Part shown: one piece after another, positions 51,650-62,173 of the stretch
Layout: every line of letters begins with the position of its first letter
Numbering within the stretch: the stretch's first letter is position 1
Assembly: GCF_030656345.1 (NCBI RefSeq)
Contig: NZ_JAUSNR010000019.1
Location: 388,796 to 452,795 of the forward strand
From: Pseudotabrizicola sp.
GTDB lineage: Bacteria > Pseudomonadota > Alphaproteobacteria > Rhodobacterales > Rhodobacteraceae
DNA: 64,000 bases
Direction of reading: 5' to 3'
The notes under the pieces: generated by a model
Seen by the model: the letters and a program-made list of their open reading frames with translations, nothing else
What the model was told of the DNA's origin: nothing
The model's database searches: none
Position numbers and translations under genes: made by a program

Positions 51650-53125
51650 TTATAGGAAGGCGGTCTCTTCAAAGCTGCGCAACTTCCGGCTGTGGATGCG
51701 TTCGATGGGCATCAGGCGAAGCCGTTCCATCGCGCGGATGCCGATCTGCAGGTGACGGCTGACCTGCGTCTTGTAAAAGTCGCTGGCCATGCCGGGCAGC
51801 TTCAGTTCGCCGTGCAGGGGCTTGTCCGACACGCAAAGGAGGGTGCCGTAGGGCACGCGGAAGCGGAAGCCGTTGGCGGCAATCGTCGCGCTTTCCATAT
51901 CCAGCGCAATCGCGCGCGATTGCGACAGGCGCTTGACCGGGCCGGACTGATCGCGCAGTTCCCAGTTGCGGTTGTCGATGGTGGCCACGGTGCCAGTGCG
52001 CATAATGCGTTTCAATTCATAGCCTTCCAGCTGTGTCACCTCGGCCACCGCTTCCTGCAGCGCGATCTGGATCTCGGCCAGCGCCGGAATCGGCACCCAG
52101 ACCGGCAGATCGTCGTCCAGCACATGGTCTTCGCGCAGGTAGGCATGGGCCAGCACGAAATCGCCCAAGGACTGGCTGTTGCGCAGCCCGGCGCAGTGGC
52201 CGACCATCAGCCAGGCATGCGGGCGCAGCACGGCGATATGGTCGGTGGCGGTCTTGGCATTGGACGGGCCGACGCCGATGTTGACCAGCGTGATGCCCTG
52301 CCCGTCGGCCCGCTTCAGGTGATAGGTCGGCATCTGCGGCAGCTTGGTCACCGTCTGCAATTCACCATCTGCCGTGGTGATGATCTGGTTGCCGGTGGCG
52401 ACAAAGGCGGTGTAGCCCTGTGACGGATCGGCCAGCATCTTGCGGGCGTGGCTTTCGAATTCATCCACATAAAACTGATAGTTAGTGAACAGCACATGGT
52501 TCTGGAAATGCTGCGGATCGGTCGCGGTGTAATGCGCCAGACGCGCCAGCGAGTAATCCACCCGCTGCGCCGTAAAGGGGGCCAGCGGCATTGAGCCATC
52601 GGGGTTCACGCTGCGCGTGCCGTTGACGATGTCATCATTCGTGGTGGCCAGATCCGGCACGTCGAACACATCGCGCAGGCTGAAGTCCAGCACGCCCTCT
52701 TGCGGGACGGATACGGCGGGGTTGCCGGCGACCGCGAAATGCACGGGGATCGGGGTTTCCGACGGGCCGATCTGCACGGCGATGCCGTGGTTTTCCATCA
52801 GCAGACTTAGCTGCTGAATCAGGTAGTTGCGGAACAGGTCGGGGCGGGTGACCGTGGTGGCATAGGTGCCGGGGCTGGCGACATGGCCGAAGGCCAGGCG
52901 CGAGTCGGCCTTGGTATGGCTGGTCACGGTCAGGCGGATTTCGGGGTAGAAGGCGCGGATGCGGGTCTGGGGTTTGCCCCTTGTGACCGTCGCGCTGAAG
53001 TGTTCAGCCAGATAGGCGGTCGCTTTGGTGTAAAGTTCCTCCAGCCGGTCAACGGCGGCGGCGGGGTCGGTGAAGTCCTGCGCGGCGGGCAGGTCTGGCG
53101 TCTGGGGGGCGGAACCGTCTTGCAT
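51650..53125 (-). CDS. amn: AMP nucleosidase
   Basis: 491-residue enzyme cleaving AMP to adenine and ribose 5-phosphate. The N-terminal regulatory domain (LEELYTKATAYL to ~180) is followed by a phosphorylase-type catalytic domain with VNIGVGPSNAKTATDH near 285, WLMVGHCAGLRNSQ near 310 and ALDMESATIAANG near 425. ATG 53125 has GAGAG five bases upstream and matches family length; ATG 53152 is the alternative. Downstream of pyrF in the same direction, separated by 200 bp that contain the phased repeat array. Confidence 0.93.
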   Translation of the reverse strand: MQDGSAPQTPDLPAAQDFTDPAAAVDRLEELYTKATAYLAEHFSATVTRGKPQTRIRAFYPEIRLTVTSHTKADSRLAFGHVASPGTYATTVTRPDLFRNYLIQQLSLLMENHGIAVQIGPSETPIPVHFAVAGNPAVSVPQEGVLDFSLRDVFDVPDLATTNDDIVNGTRSVNPDGSMPLAPFTAQRVDYSLARLAHYTATDPQHFQNHVLFTNYQFYVDEFESHARKMLADPSQGYTAFVATGNQIITTADGELQTVTKLPQMPTYHLKRADGQGITLVNIGVGPSNAKTATDHIAVLRPHAWLMVGHCAGLRNSQSLGDFVLAHAYLREDHVLDDDLPVWVPIPALAEIQIALQEAVAEVTQLEGYELKRIMRTGTVATIDNRNWELRDQSGPVKRLSQSRAIALDMESATIAANGFRFRVPYGTLLCVSDKPLHGELKLPGMASDFYKTQVSRHLQIGIRAMERLRLMPIERIHSRKLRSFEETAFL

Positions 53126-53229
53126 TACATCTCTCGTCAAATGATCCGGCATATAAGCCGAAAGACGGGGGGTCGTGCAAGTGAAGGCTTGATGAAGGCC
53201 CGCAAACCGGGGGAACCGCGTGTTTTGGG

Positions 53230-53280
53230 GGTATGGCGGGCGTCTGGTCTGTGTATGGGAAACGTATGGCTAACGTCATG
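53230..53280 (+). repeat. Array of five 11-bp-phased CGTATGG-like repeats (copy B)
   Basis: Units at 53230 (GGTATGG), 53241 (CGTCTGG), 53252 (TGTATGG), 53263 (CGTATGG) and 53274 (CGTCATG), exactly 11 bp apart. The first 14 bases GGTATGGCGGGCGT equal those of copy A at 14863. Here the array is in reverse orientation to the flanking genes pyrF and amn. Confidence 0.8.
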
Positions 53281-53324
53281 ACGTTTGTGCGGGCCTTGCA
53301 GCGGCGGGTTTTTGCCCGCGCCTG

Positions 53325-54020
53325 TCAGCGCAGCGGCAGTTCGGCCACGACAAGGCGGGCCGCTTCGGCCGGGTCTGCGGCCTGCCAGACCGGGCGGCCG
53401 ACGACAATGTGGTCGGCCCCGTCGGCAATGGCCTGTGCCGGGGTGGCGATGCGCTTCTGGTCGCCGCTGGCGCTGCCCGTGGGCCGGATGCCGGGGGTGA
53501 CGATCAGCTTGCCCGCCGCCTCGGGCAAGGCGCGGATCGCGGCGGCCTCTTGCGGGCTGGCGATGACGCCATCGGCCCCGGCGGCCAGCGCGCGGGCGGC
53601 GCGTTCCAGCGTGAGGGCGTGGATGTCGCCCGGCTTGATGCAATTGTCGTCCAGATCATTCCGGTCGAGCGAGGTGAGGATGGTGACGGCGAGGATCTTC
53701 AACCCACTGCCGCCCTTGCCTTCCTGTGCCGCGCGCACCACCTGCGGGTCGCCGTGTACGGTCAGGAAATCGAGGTCGTATTGCGCGATGCCGCGCACCG
53801 CCGCTTCGACCGTGGCCCCGATGTCGAACAGCTTCATGTCGAGAAAGATGCGCTTGCCGTGTTCCTGCTTCAGCTCATTGGCCAGCGCAAAGCCGCCCCC
53901 CGTCAGCATGCCAAGGCCGATCTTGTAAAAGCTGGCGGCGTTGCCGATGCGGGCGGCCAGTGCCAGACCCTGCACAACATTGGGCACATCAAGTGCCACG
54001 ATCAGGCGATCATCGGACAT
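53325..54020 (-). CDS. pyrF: Orotidine 5'-phosphate decarboxylase
   Basis: 231-residue TIM-barrel enzyme, last step of UMP synthesis. Substrate/catalytic motifs LIVALDVPN at residue 6, FLDMKLFDIGATV near 62 with the Lys-Asp pair, and VTPGIRPTGSASGDQKR near 180. ATG 54020 follows GGAGCCTCCCC. The track frame to 54482 overlaps the divergent ROK kinase and is not coding there. Confidence 0.95.
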   Translation of the reverse strand: MSDDRLIVALDVPNVVQGLALAARIGNAASFYKIGLGMLTGGGFALANELKQEHGKRIFLDMKLFDIGATVEAAVRGIAQYDLDFLTVHGDPQVVRAAQEGKGGSGLKILAVTILTSLDRNDLDDNCIKPGDIHALTLERAARALAAGADGVIASPQEAAAIRALPEAAGKLIVTPGIRPTGSASGDQKRIATPAQAIADGADHIVVGRPVWQAADPAEAARLVVAELPLR

Positions 54021-54105
54021 GGGGAGGCTCCTGTGTGAGATGCAACGCGTCTTGCGGTGATGGGCAACTGCTGTCAAGCCATAGCCGGGCAGAACGGGGG
54101 GCGCG

Positions 54106-54981
54106 ATGATCCTGTGCTTTGACATCGGCGGGTCGCGGATCAGGGCGGCTGTGGCAACGCGTGACGGCCTGACGCCTTTGGGCGATTGCCCGACCCCGGT
54201 GGCGGATTTCGATGCGTTTCTTGCGGCGCTGTCCGGATTCGCCAAGGGCCTTGCCCTGCGCGGGGTGGCAATTTCCATCGCCGGGGTGGTGGCACCCGAA
54301 ACCGGGCGGATCAAGGTGGCGAACATACCTTGCGCCGATGGGCGGGTGCTGGCCGATGAGATTGCGGCGGCGCTGCGCCTGCCGGTGCTGGTGCTGAACG
54401 ACGCCGATTGCTTTGCGCTGGCCGAGGCGCGGCAGGGCGCGGGCCGGGGGCATCGCACCGTGTTTGGCGTGATTCTGGGCACGGGTGTGGGCGGCGGTCT
54501 GGTGATCGACGGGCGGCTGGTGCAGGGCGCGGGCGGCTATGCCGGGGAATGGGGGCATGGGCCGGTGGTTGCCGCCCCGTGGGATCTGCCCTGCGGCTGT
54601 GGTCTGCGCGGCTGTGTCGATGCGGTCTGCGGCGCGCGGGGGCTGGAAAAGCTGCACGCGGGGTTGCACGGTACGGTGCTGCCATCGACCGCCATCCTGT
54701 CGGACTGGCAACTTGGGCAGGCGCAGGCCGGGCAGACGATTGGCCTGTGGCTGGACCTGATTGCGCCGCCGCTGGCGCTGGTGGTCAATGTGGTGGGGGC
54801 GTCGGTGGTGCCGGTGGGCGGCGGTTTGTCGAATGTGCCGGAACTGCTGGTCGCGCTGGACCGGCGGGTGCGGGCTGCAATTCTGCGCCAGAGTGATATA
54901 CCGCTGATTGTGCCCGCCCTATGCCGCCCCGAACCGGGGCTGATCGGGGCAGCCGAAGCGGGGTTGGAGGCCTTTGTGTGA
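54106..54981 (+). CDS. ROK-family sugar kinase
   Basis: 291 residues. ATP-binding FDIGGSRIRAAV at residue 5, NDADCFALAEA near 99, GVILGTGVGGGLVIDG near 120, ExGH motif GEWGHGPV near 145 and the zinc-binding CGCGLRGCVDAVC near 160. Closest in layout to N-acetylglucosamine or fructose kinases; substrate not determined. Overlaps cutC by one base (TGATG), starting a four-gene run ending at 57389. Confidence 0.88.
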   Translation: MILCFDIGGSRIRAAVATRDGLTPLGDCPTPVADFDAFLAALSGFAKGLALRGVAISIAGVVAPETGRIKVANIPCADGRVLADEIAAALRLPVLVLNDADCFALAEARQGAGRGHRTVFGVILGTGVGGGLVIDGRLVQGAGGYAGEWGHGPVVAAPWDLPCGCGLRGCVDAVCGARGLEKLHAGLHGTVLPSTAILSDWQLGQAQAGQTIGLWLDLIAPPLALVVNVVGASVVPVGGGLSNVPELLVALDRRVRAAILRQSDIPLIVPALCRPEPGLIGAAEAGLEAFV

Positions 54982-55706
54982 TGAGTGTTCTGGTGGAAGT
55001 CTGTGTCGACACCACGGAAGGGCTGGCGGAAGCGGTGCGCGGCGGGGCCGGGCGGATAGAGCTGTGTTCGGCGCTGGATCTGGGCGGGCTGACGCCATCG
55101 GTCGGGATGATGCAGCGGGCGGCGGGGGCCGGGGTGCCGATCTATGCGATGATCCGGCCCCGCACCGGCGATTTCGTCTGGTCGCCGGATGAGATTGCCG
55201 TGATGGAGACCGACATTGAGGCCGCCTGCCGCGCGGGGTTGCAGGGTGTGGTGCTGGGGGCCAGCCGGCCCGATGGGCGGCTGGATACCGATGTGCTGGG
55301 GCTGCTGATTGCGCGCGCGTCCAGGATGGGGCTGACGCTGAACCGTTGCTTTGATCTGGTGCCGGATTTTTCCGATGCGTTGGAGCAGGCGGTTGAACTG
55401 GGCTTTCAACGGGTGCTGACCAGTGGCGGCGAGAAACGTGCCGCCGAAGGCACCGACCGTCTGGCCAGCCTGATGGCGCAGGCGGCGGGCCGGATCACCA
55501 TCATGCCGGGCGGCGGGTTGTCTGCTGATACGCTGGCCCCGTTCAAGGGCCTGCCGCTGCGCGAGGTGCATGCATCCTGCTCGGCACCGGTGCTGGCCTC
55601 GGGGCCGGTGGTGGATTTCGGGTTTGCGGCGCGCATCGGCCGGCGGACCGATGGCACCCGGTTGCGCGATCTGTGTGCGGCGCTTGAGGGTCCGGCGTTG
55701 CGGTAG
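54981..55706 (+). CDS. cutC: CutC family protein
   Basis: 241-residue TIM-barrel protein. VEVCVDTTEGLAEAVRGGAGRIELCSAL at residues 5-32, YAMIRPRTGDF near 58, NRCFDLV near 125 and LTSGGEKRAAEG near 150. Named for copper homeostasis, though the direct copper role of the family is disputed. ATG 54981 sits on the ROK stop. Pairing with a ROK kinase hints at a sugar-related enzyme role instead. Confidence 0.9.
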   Translation: MSVLVEVCVDTTEGLAEAVRGGAGRIELCSALDLGGLTPSVGMMQRAAGAGVPIYAMIRPRTGDFVWSPDEIAVMETDIEAACRAGLQGVVLGASRPDGRLDTDVLGLLIARASRMGLTLNRCFDLVPDFSDALEQAVELGFQRVLTSGGEKRAAEGTDRLASLMAQAAGRITIMPGGGLSADTLAPFKGLPLREVHASCSAPVLASGPVVDFGFAARIGRRTDGTRLRDLCAALEGPALR

Positions 55707-55747
55707 CGCACGGCTTGACGCGAAAGGCCGAAACGCAGAGCCTTGGG

Positions 55748-55779
55748 CGCGGGTTACGAAGGACGCGGGTTACGAAGGA
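55748..55779 (+). repeat. Exact 16-bp tandem duplication
   Basis: CGCGGGTTACGAAGGA occurs twice head to tail, ending 6 bp before the next ATG. It places the ribosome-site-like GAAGGA twice in the leader. Confidence 0.85.
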
Positions 55780-55785
55780 TTGGGC

Positions 55786-56559
55786 ATGGACGTTACGATC
55801 ACTTTCGACCGGCCGGACGAGGGGCCGAAAGCGGGCCCGCTGACCGTGGGCTGGTTTCTGACATCGGACAAGGGCGCGGTGATGTATGATGCGCCCGAAC
55901 GCATCCTGTTCCGCCAGACCAACAAGGCCCATGCCAAAAGTGCCAGCCGCTGCCCGGCGGTGATACAGATGGAAAGCCGGTATTTCATGGTGAAATGCCC
56001 GTTTGATCTGCATCTGGGCTTCAAGCGCGATGACAAGGGCAAGGCGGTGCTGGTCAACCGGCTTGGTACTGCCAGCCCGGTGCGGGGCAGCAAGCTGGCC
56101 GACCTGCTGACGCTGGTGAATGAGGCGGAATGGCGCTACCCCGACCGGCCCACGGTGCAGCTGATGCTGCCCTATTGCTTCATCGCGGATGAGATGTGCT
56201 ATGTCACCCAGCTTGGCCCGTTTGCGCATTACCGCAAGGACCCGCTGCCCGGCACGATCTTTGGCGGGCGCTTTGCGCTGAACGTCTGGCCGCGCCCGCT
56301 GATGTGGGCGTTTGAATGGCACGAGCCGGAGAAGGACATTGTGTTGAAGCGGGGCGAGCCGCTGTTTTACTGCCAGTTTGAAGGGGAAGACCCCAGCCGC
56401 GCCGTGCAGATGGTCGAGGCAGAGCGGACGCCTGAGCTGGCGGCCTATATGGAGAAAATCGGCGGGGTGGTGAATTACGTCAACCAGACCTTCGGCTTGC
56501 TCAAGGCGGCTGAGGCGATGCGCCCGGCAAGGTTGCTGAAACCCAAGGGCCGGGAATGA
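55786..56559 (+). CDS. Conserved-looking protein of unknown function
   Basis: 257 residues, no signal peptide or membrane segment. Seen: NKAHAKSASRCPAVIQMESRYF near 45, VKCPFDLHLGFKRDD near 68, RPTVQLMLPYCFIADEMCYVTQL near 112 and NVWPRPLMWAFEWHEPEKDIV near 155. Rich in Trp, Tyr and Phe, four to five Cys. I recall similar proteins annotated only as DUFs and cannot name one safely. Overlaps the beta-propeller gene by 4 nt. ATG at 55786 chosen over the track start inside cutC. Confidence 0.75.
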   Translation: MDVTITFDRPDEGPKAGPLTVGWFLTSDKGAVMYDAPERILFRQTNKAHAKSASRCPAVIQMESRYFMVKCPFDLHLGFKRDDKGKAVLVNRLGTASPVRGSKLADLLTLVNEAEWRYPDRPTVQLMLPYCFIADEMCYVTQLGPFAHYRKDPLPGTIFGGRFALNVWPRPLMWAFEWHEPEKDIVLKRGEPLFYCQFEGEDPSRAVQMVEAERTPELAAYMEKIGGVVNYVNQTFGLLKAAEAMRPARLLKPKGRE

Positions 56560-57389
56560 GATCATCGCTGGAGGTCTGGGATATGGCGCGGGGGGAGGCT
56601 CGGGTCGTGTTGCAGACCGAGCGTCATATCGAGGCGCCGAACTGGTCGCCCTGTGGCCGCTATCTGCTGGTGAACGGGGAGGGCGGGCTGTTCCGGGTGC
56701 CGCTGGATGCGCCTGCCTTGCAGGGGATCGATCTGGATGGTGTGGGGCGGCTGAACAACGATCACGGGATTTCGCCCGATGGGAAAACATGGGTGTTTTC
56801 CAGCCACCATCGCGGCATCGGGTCTGAGATGTATCTGGTGCCCGCCGGTGGCGGCGTGCCGCGCCGGGTGTCGCCCGGCGCGCCCAGCTGGTGGCACGGC
56901 TGGTCGCCGGATGGCAAAACGCTGGCCTATGTGGCGGCGCGGGGGGGCAGCCGGGTGATCGACGTTTACACCCTGCGCGTGGATGGCGGCGATGAGGTGC
57001 GGCTGACGCAAGGGGAGGGGCATTGTGACGGGCCGGATTACAGCCCGGATGGTGCCTCGATCTACTACAACTGCGACCGCGACGGCCACGCGCAGATTTG
57101 GGTCATGGCGGCGGACGGGTCTGGCCAGCGCAAGCTGTTTGCCGATGCGTTCGTGAACTGGTTCCCGCACCCGTCGCCCTGCGGGGGCCATGTGATTTAT
57201 CTGGCCTATCCGCCCGGCACCACGGGCCATCCCGCCGATCTGCCGGTGGCGATCTGCCGGATGGACCCGGATGGCGGCAACCGGCAGCGGTTGGTTGAGA
57301 TCAACGGCGGGCAGGGCACGATGAACGTGCCGAACTGGGCGCCGGATGGCAGCGCATTTGCCTATGTGCGCTATGCCCTGCCGGGTTAA
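56556..57389 (+). CDS. TolB-like beta-propeller protein (PD40 repeats)
   Basis: 277 residues with at least five propeller blades: APNWSPCGRYLLV near 27, HGISPDGKTWVFSS near 69, HGWSPDGKTLAYVA near 112, PDYSPDGASIYYN near 158 and PNWAPDGSAFAYV near 260. No signal peptide, so unlike periplasmic TolB it appears cytoplasmic. Coupled to the unknown gene upstream. Its stop overlaps the convergent gene's stop (TTAA). Probably a binding scaffold or glycan-related lyase relative; no catalytic residue is clear. Confidence 0.82.
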   Translation: MRSSLEVWDMARGEARVVLQTERHIEAPNWSPCGRYLLVNGEGGLFRVPLDAPALQGIDLDGVGRLNNDHGISPDGKTWVFSSHHRGIGSEMYLVPAGGGVPRRVSPGAPSWWHGWSPDGKTLAYVAARGGSRVIDVYTLRVDGGDEVRLTQGEGHCDGPDYSPDGASIYYNCDRDGHAQIWVMAADGSGQRKLFADAFVNWFPHPSPCGGHVIYLAYPPGTTGHPADLPVAICRMDPDGGNRQRLVEINGGQGTMNVPNWAPDGSAFAYVRYALPG

Positions 57390-57823
57390 GAGGGCTGATC
57401 GGGTTCGGTGGGCACGTTTTCGGACTTCAGCGGCTTTGGCGTCGACACCGTGCCGTCATTTGCCCAGACCGCGATGTGGCGCGGGTCGCCCCAGACCGAG
57501 ACGTGAACCTCTGGCCCGAAGCCGGGCGAGGTCAGATGTTCGGGCGTCAGGCCCACGATGCGCACCCTCAGCAACTCGCCGCGCTCTACCGCCGGGGCGA
57601 TCAGGGCACTGGCCTGCGGGCCGAGCACCCCCAGCAGCACCGTCACCTTGCGCGGGATGACCCCCAGAAACTTCCGGTCCAGACGGGCAAAGACCCCGAT
57701 TCGCCCGTCGGGCAGGGGGTGCAGTTCGGCCTCGCTGCCGATCGACAGGCCGGTGCGGGCGACATGGACCGCGATGTCGCGGACGGCGGCCTTGTGGATC
57801 AACGGTTGCAACAGATCATTCAT
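57386..57823 (-). CDS. Small protein of unknown function, convergent with the propeller gene
   Basis: 145 residues. MNDLLQPLIHKAAVRDIAVH, then beta-rich GSEAELHPLPDGRIGVFARLDRKFLGVIPRK near 28-58 and PGFGPEVHVSVWGDPRHIAVW near 100. Composition suggests an OB- or HIRAN-like small barrel. The ORF track merges it into a 1136-codon frame antisense to clpB; only this end is likely real, with AAGG before ATG 57823. Confidence 0.65.
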   Translation of the reverse strand: MNDLLQPLIHKAAVRDIAVHVARTGLSIGSEAELHPLPDGRIGVFARLDRKFLGVIPRKVTVLLGVLGPQASALIAPAVERGELLRVRIVGLTPEHLTSPGFGPEVHVSVWGDPRHIAVWANDGTVSTPKPLKSENVPTEPDQPS

Positions 57824-58186
57824 GGCGGGCCTTTCACGGCAGGGGCGGTGCGGCTGCTCTCGCCCGCCTGTTCTTTTGCCCCGTTGTCGGCAGCGTGGGT
57901 CTGCACTGCAACCCGTTGCGGCAAGGGCAGGCCATCTGCGCCCGCTTCCCGCCGATTGAGCCCATTTGTGTCGGCGGAATTGCTCTGCCGGGCGGGTCCG
58001 GGGCCGGGACCCCCATTGACGAGCGTGGCAGCCGGGCGATTCGACACGGGCCGCTGGTGAAAGTGTCGCGCCCCCTTGTGGCAATCTTGCATCAAGCGCT
58101 GTTACATCCCATGTCTTGACTGAGGCCGGAGTTCCGCGTGCCACTGTTGGGCGCGGGCGAGCGGTGCCAACATAGGAGAATGACCG
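57824..58186 (+). promoter_or_regulatory. 363-bp clpB upstream region with heat-shock promoter
   Basis: At 58086-58114 CTTGCA, 16-bp spacer, CCCATGT, a close match to the RpoH (sigma-32) consensus CTTGAA-N11-16-CCCATNT. Transcription would begin about 65 bp before clpB. The rest holds no convincing gene. GGAG lies before the clpB ATG. Confidence 0.65.
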
Positions 58187-60799
<2,613 letters not shown>

Positions 60800-60813
60800 T
60801 CGGTTGGAGGGAT

Positions 60814-60831
60814 GGCGGGGTTAACCCCGCC
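60814..60831. repeat. Perfect palindrome after clpB
   Basis: GGCGGGGTTAACCCCGCC, 15 bp after the clpB stop and flanked by CTACC. It can form a terminator-like stem. I recall similar GGCGGGGTT-AACCCCGCC units as dispersed repeats in Rhodobacteraceae. Confidence 0.65.
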
Positions 60832-60863
60832 CTACCGCATCGGAAAGGTCTGTTGAAGGGTTC

Positions 60864-60890
60864 GGGGGGCGCGCCGCATGCACGCCCCCC
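60864..60890 (-). terminator. Hairpin after the fasciclin gene
   Basis: GGGGGGCG/CGCCCCCC stem with an 11-nt loop, 9 nt after the fasciclin-domain stop. Confidence 0.6.
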
Positions 60891-60898
60891 AAGGCCGA

Positions 60899-61375
60899 TT
60901 ACATCGGTGGCATCAGGACGGTGTCGATCACGTGGATCACGCCGTTGGACGCTGCGATGTCGGCGGTGGTGATGGTGGCGCCGTTGACCTTGGCGCCGCC
61001 GTCGAGCGTGATGGTGACATCGGCGCCGTTGACGGTGGCGGCGGTCATGCCTTCGGTCAGGTCGGTCGACATGACGGCACCCGGAACCACGTGGTAGGTC
61101 AGGATCGCGGTTAGCTGTTCCAGATTTTCCGGCAGCAGCAGCGAGTCGACGGTGCCTGCGGGCAGGGCGGCAAACGCCTCATCCGTTGGGGCGAAAACGG
61201 TGAACGGGCCTTCGCCTTTCAGCGTATCGACCAGACCGGCGGCGGTCACCGCGGCCACGAGGGTGGTAAAGGTGCCGGCACCGACTGCGGTGTCGACGAT
61301 ATCCATGTCCTGCGCGAAGGCAGGGGCGGAAAAGGCCAGAGCGGTTGTCATAGCAAGAAAGGTTCTGCGGATCAT
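60899..61375 (-). CDS. Fasciclin (FAS1) domain protein, exported
   Basis: 158 residues. Signal peptide [21 protein letters not shown] then one FAS1 domain: [19 protein letters not shown] near 25, [20 protein letters not shown] near 58 and [11 protein letters not shown] near 95, ending [14 protein letters not shown]. Likely periplasmic adhesion or matrix protein; bacterial single-domain forms have no settled function. Monocistronic. Confidence 0.92.
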   Translation of the reverse strand: MIRRTFLAMTTALAFSAPAFAQDMDIVDTAVGAGTFTTLVAAVTAAGLVDTLKGEGPFTVFAPTDEAFAALPAGTVDSLLLPENLEQLTAILTYHVVPGAVMSTDLTEGMTAATVNGADVTITLDGGAKVNGATITTADIAASNGVIHVIDTVLMPPM

Positions 61376-61470
61376 AAGGTCACTCCCGGTTGATCATCGC
61401 CTTGATTGGCCTGCCGTATATGGCCCGCAAAGGCCATCGGATCAGGGCGACATTCCGGTGAGCGGGGCTT

Positions 61471-61542
61471 GCCCGGGGCAAATGCAGCACTAAGCCCCGG
61501 GCGGCTGTGGTTTCCAATCAATAACCTGTGACGGTTGTTGAT
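61471..61542 (-). terminator. Two hairpins after the DUF302-like gene
   Basis: GCCCGGGGC/GCCCCGGGC (61471-61502, 14-nt loop) and ATCAATAACC/GGTTGTTGAT (61517-61542, one mismatch, 6-nt loop). They follow the DUF302 stop by 12-50 nt; the first is GC-rich, the second AT-rich and could also be a protein site. Confidence 0.5.
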
Positions 61543-61553
61543 CGGGCGTGACC

Positions 61554-61991
61554 CTATTCGGCGGCTGTCGCCTCTTTGACGATGCCGGACAGCAGGTCGT
61601 TCACCGGGGCCATGCTGCCGCTATAGGCGCGGTGACCGATGGTGATGGTGCCGGGCGCATCCGGGGTTTCGTAGACGAAGATGCCATAGGGACAGTGCTG
61701 CACGTTGGTGATGTCAGCCTCCATCACCTCACGGCTGACGGTGGCGGAGCAGAAGGTGTAGATCTCGGCCCCGGTGAAGAGCGAGACATCAGAGCCGACA
61801 TCGGCGCGCGTCCTCTCCAGCATGGTGCCGACGTGGCTGACGTGATCGATCACCAGCCCCGCGCCGACGATGGCCGATTCCAGCGCGAAGGTGACGTTTT
61901 CGAACGAGTCCTCGACCGTATAGGTGACGGGGGCCGTGTCGGCCGCAACCGGCAGGGCAAGAATGGACATGAGTGTGGCGATACGCAGCAT
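61554..61991 (-). CDS. DUF302-domain exported protein
   Basis: 145 residues. Signal MLRIATLMSILALPVAAD, then TYTVEDSFENVTFALESAIVGAGLVID near 22-48, the DUF302 pattern, and HCPYGIFVYETPDAPGTITIGHRAY near 100. The family is small, of unknown function, seen near redox and stress genes. GGAGGATTTC lies before the ATG; the track start at 62030 is untranslated leader. Confidence 0.82.
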   Translation of the reverse strand: MLRIATLMSILALPVAADTAPVTYTVEDSFENVTFALESAIVGAGLVIDHVSHVGTMLERTRADVGSDVSLFTGAEIYTFCSATVSREVMEADITNVQHCPYGIFVYETPDAPGTITIGHRAYSGSMAPVNDLLSGIVKEATAAE

Positions 61992-62173
61992 GATGAAATC
62001 CTCCTGACCGTCAGCTTGGGCCATAAACATCAGAATGTGAATATATCTTTCCCGCCTGCGCGGCCGGAAGCGGTTTGTTGCAGAGCGTTCCCGCTGATGT
62101 GAGCAGCTTTGCTTTGATTTTTACGCGCGCCCGGTCATCTTAGCGGGAAGACTGTCGGTCAGGGGAGGTTGGG

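Noticed and set aside
53233-53928. 231-codon plus ORF starting in array B
   Set aside because: Antisense to pyrF; its opening codons are only the phased repeat read in frame.
55748-55779. Insertion-sequence target duplication
   Set aside because: The two copies are directly adjacent with nothing inserted and no transposase nearby.
61517-61542. FNR/FnrL box
   Set aside because: ATCAA and TTGAT are present but in the wrong order and spacing (the box is TTGAT-N4-ATCAA).
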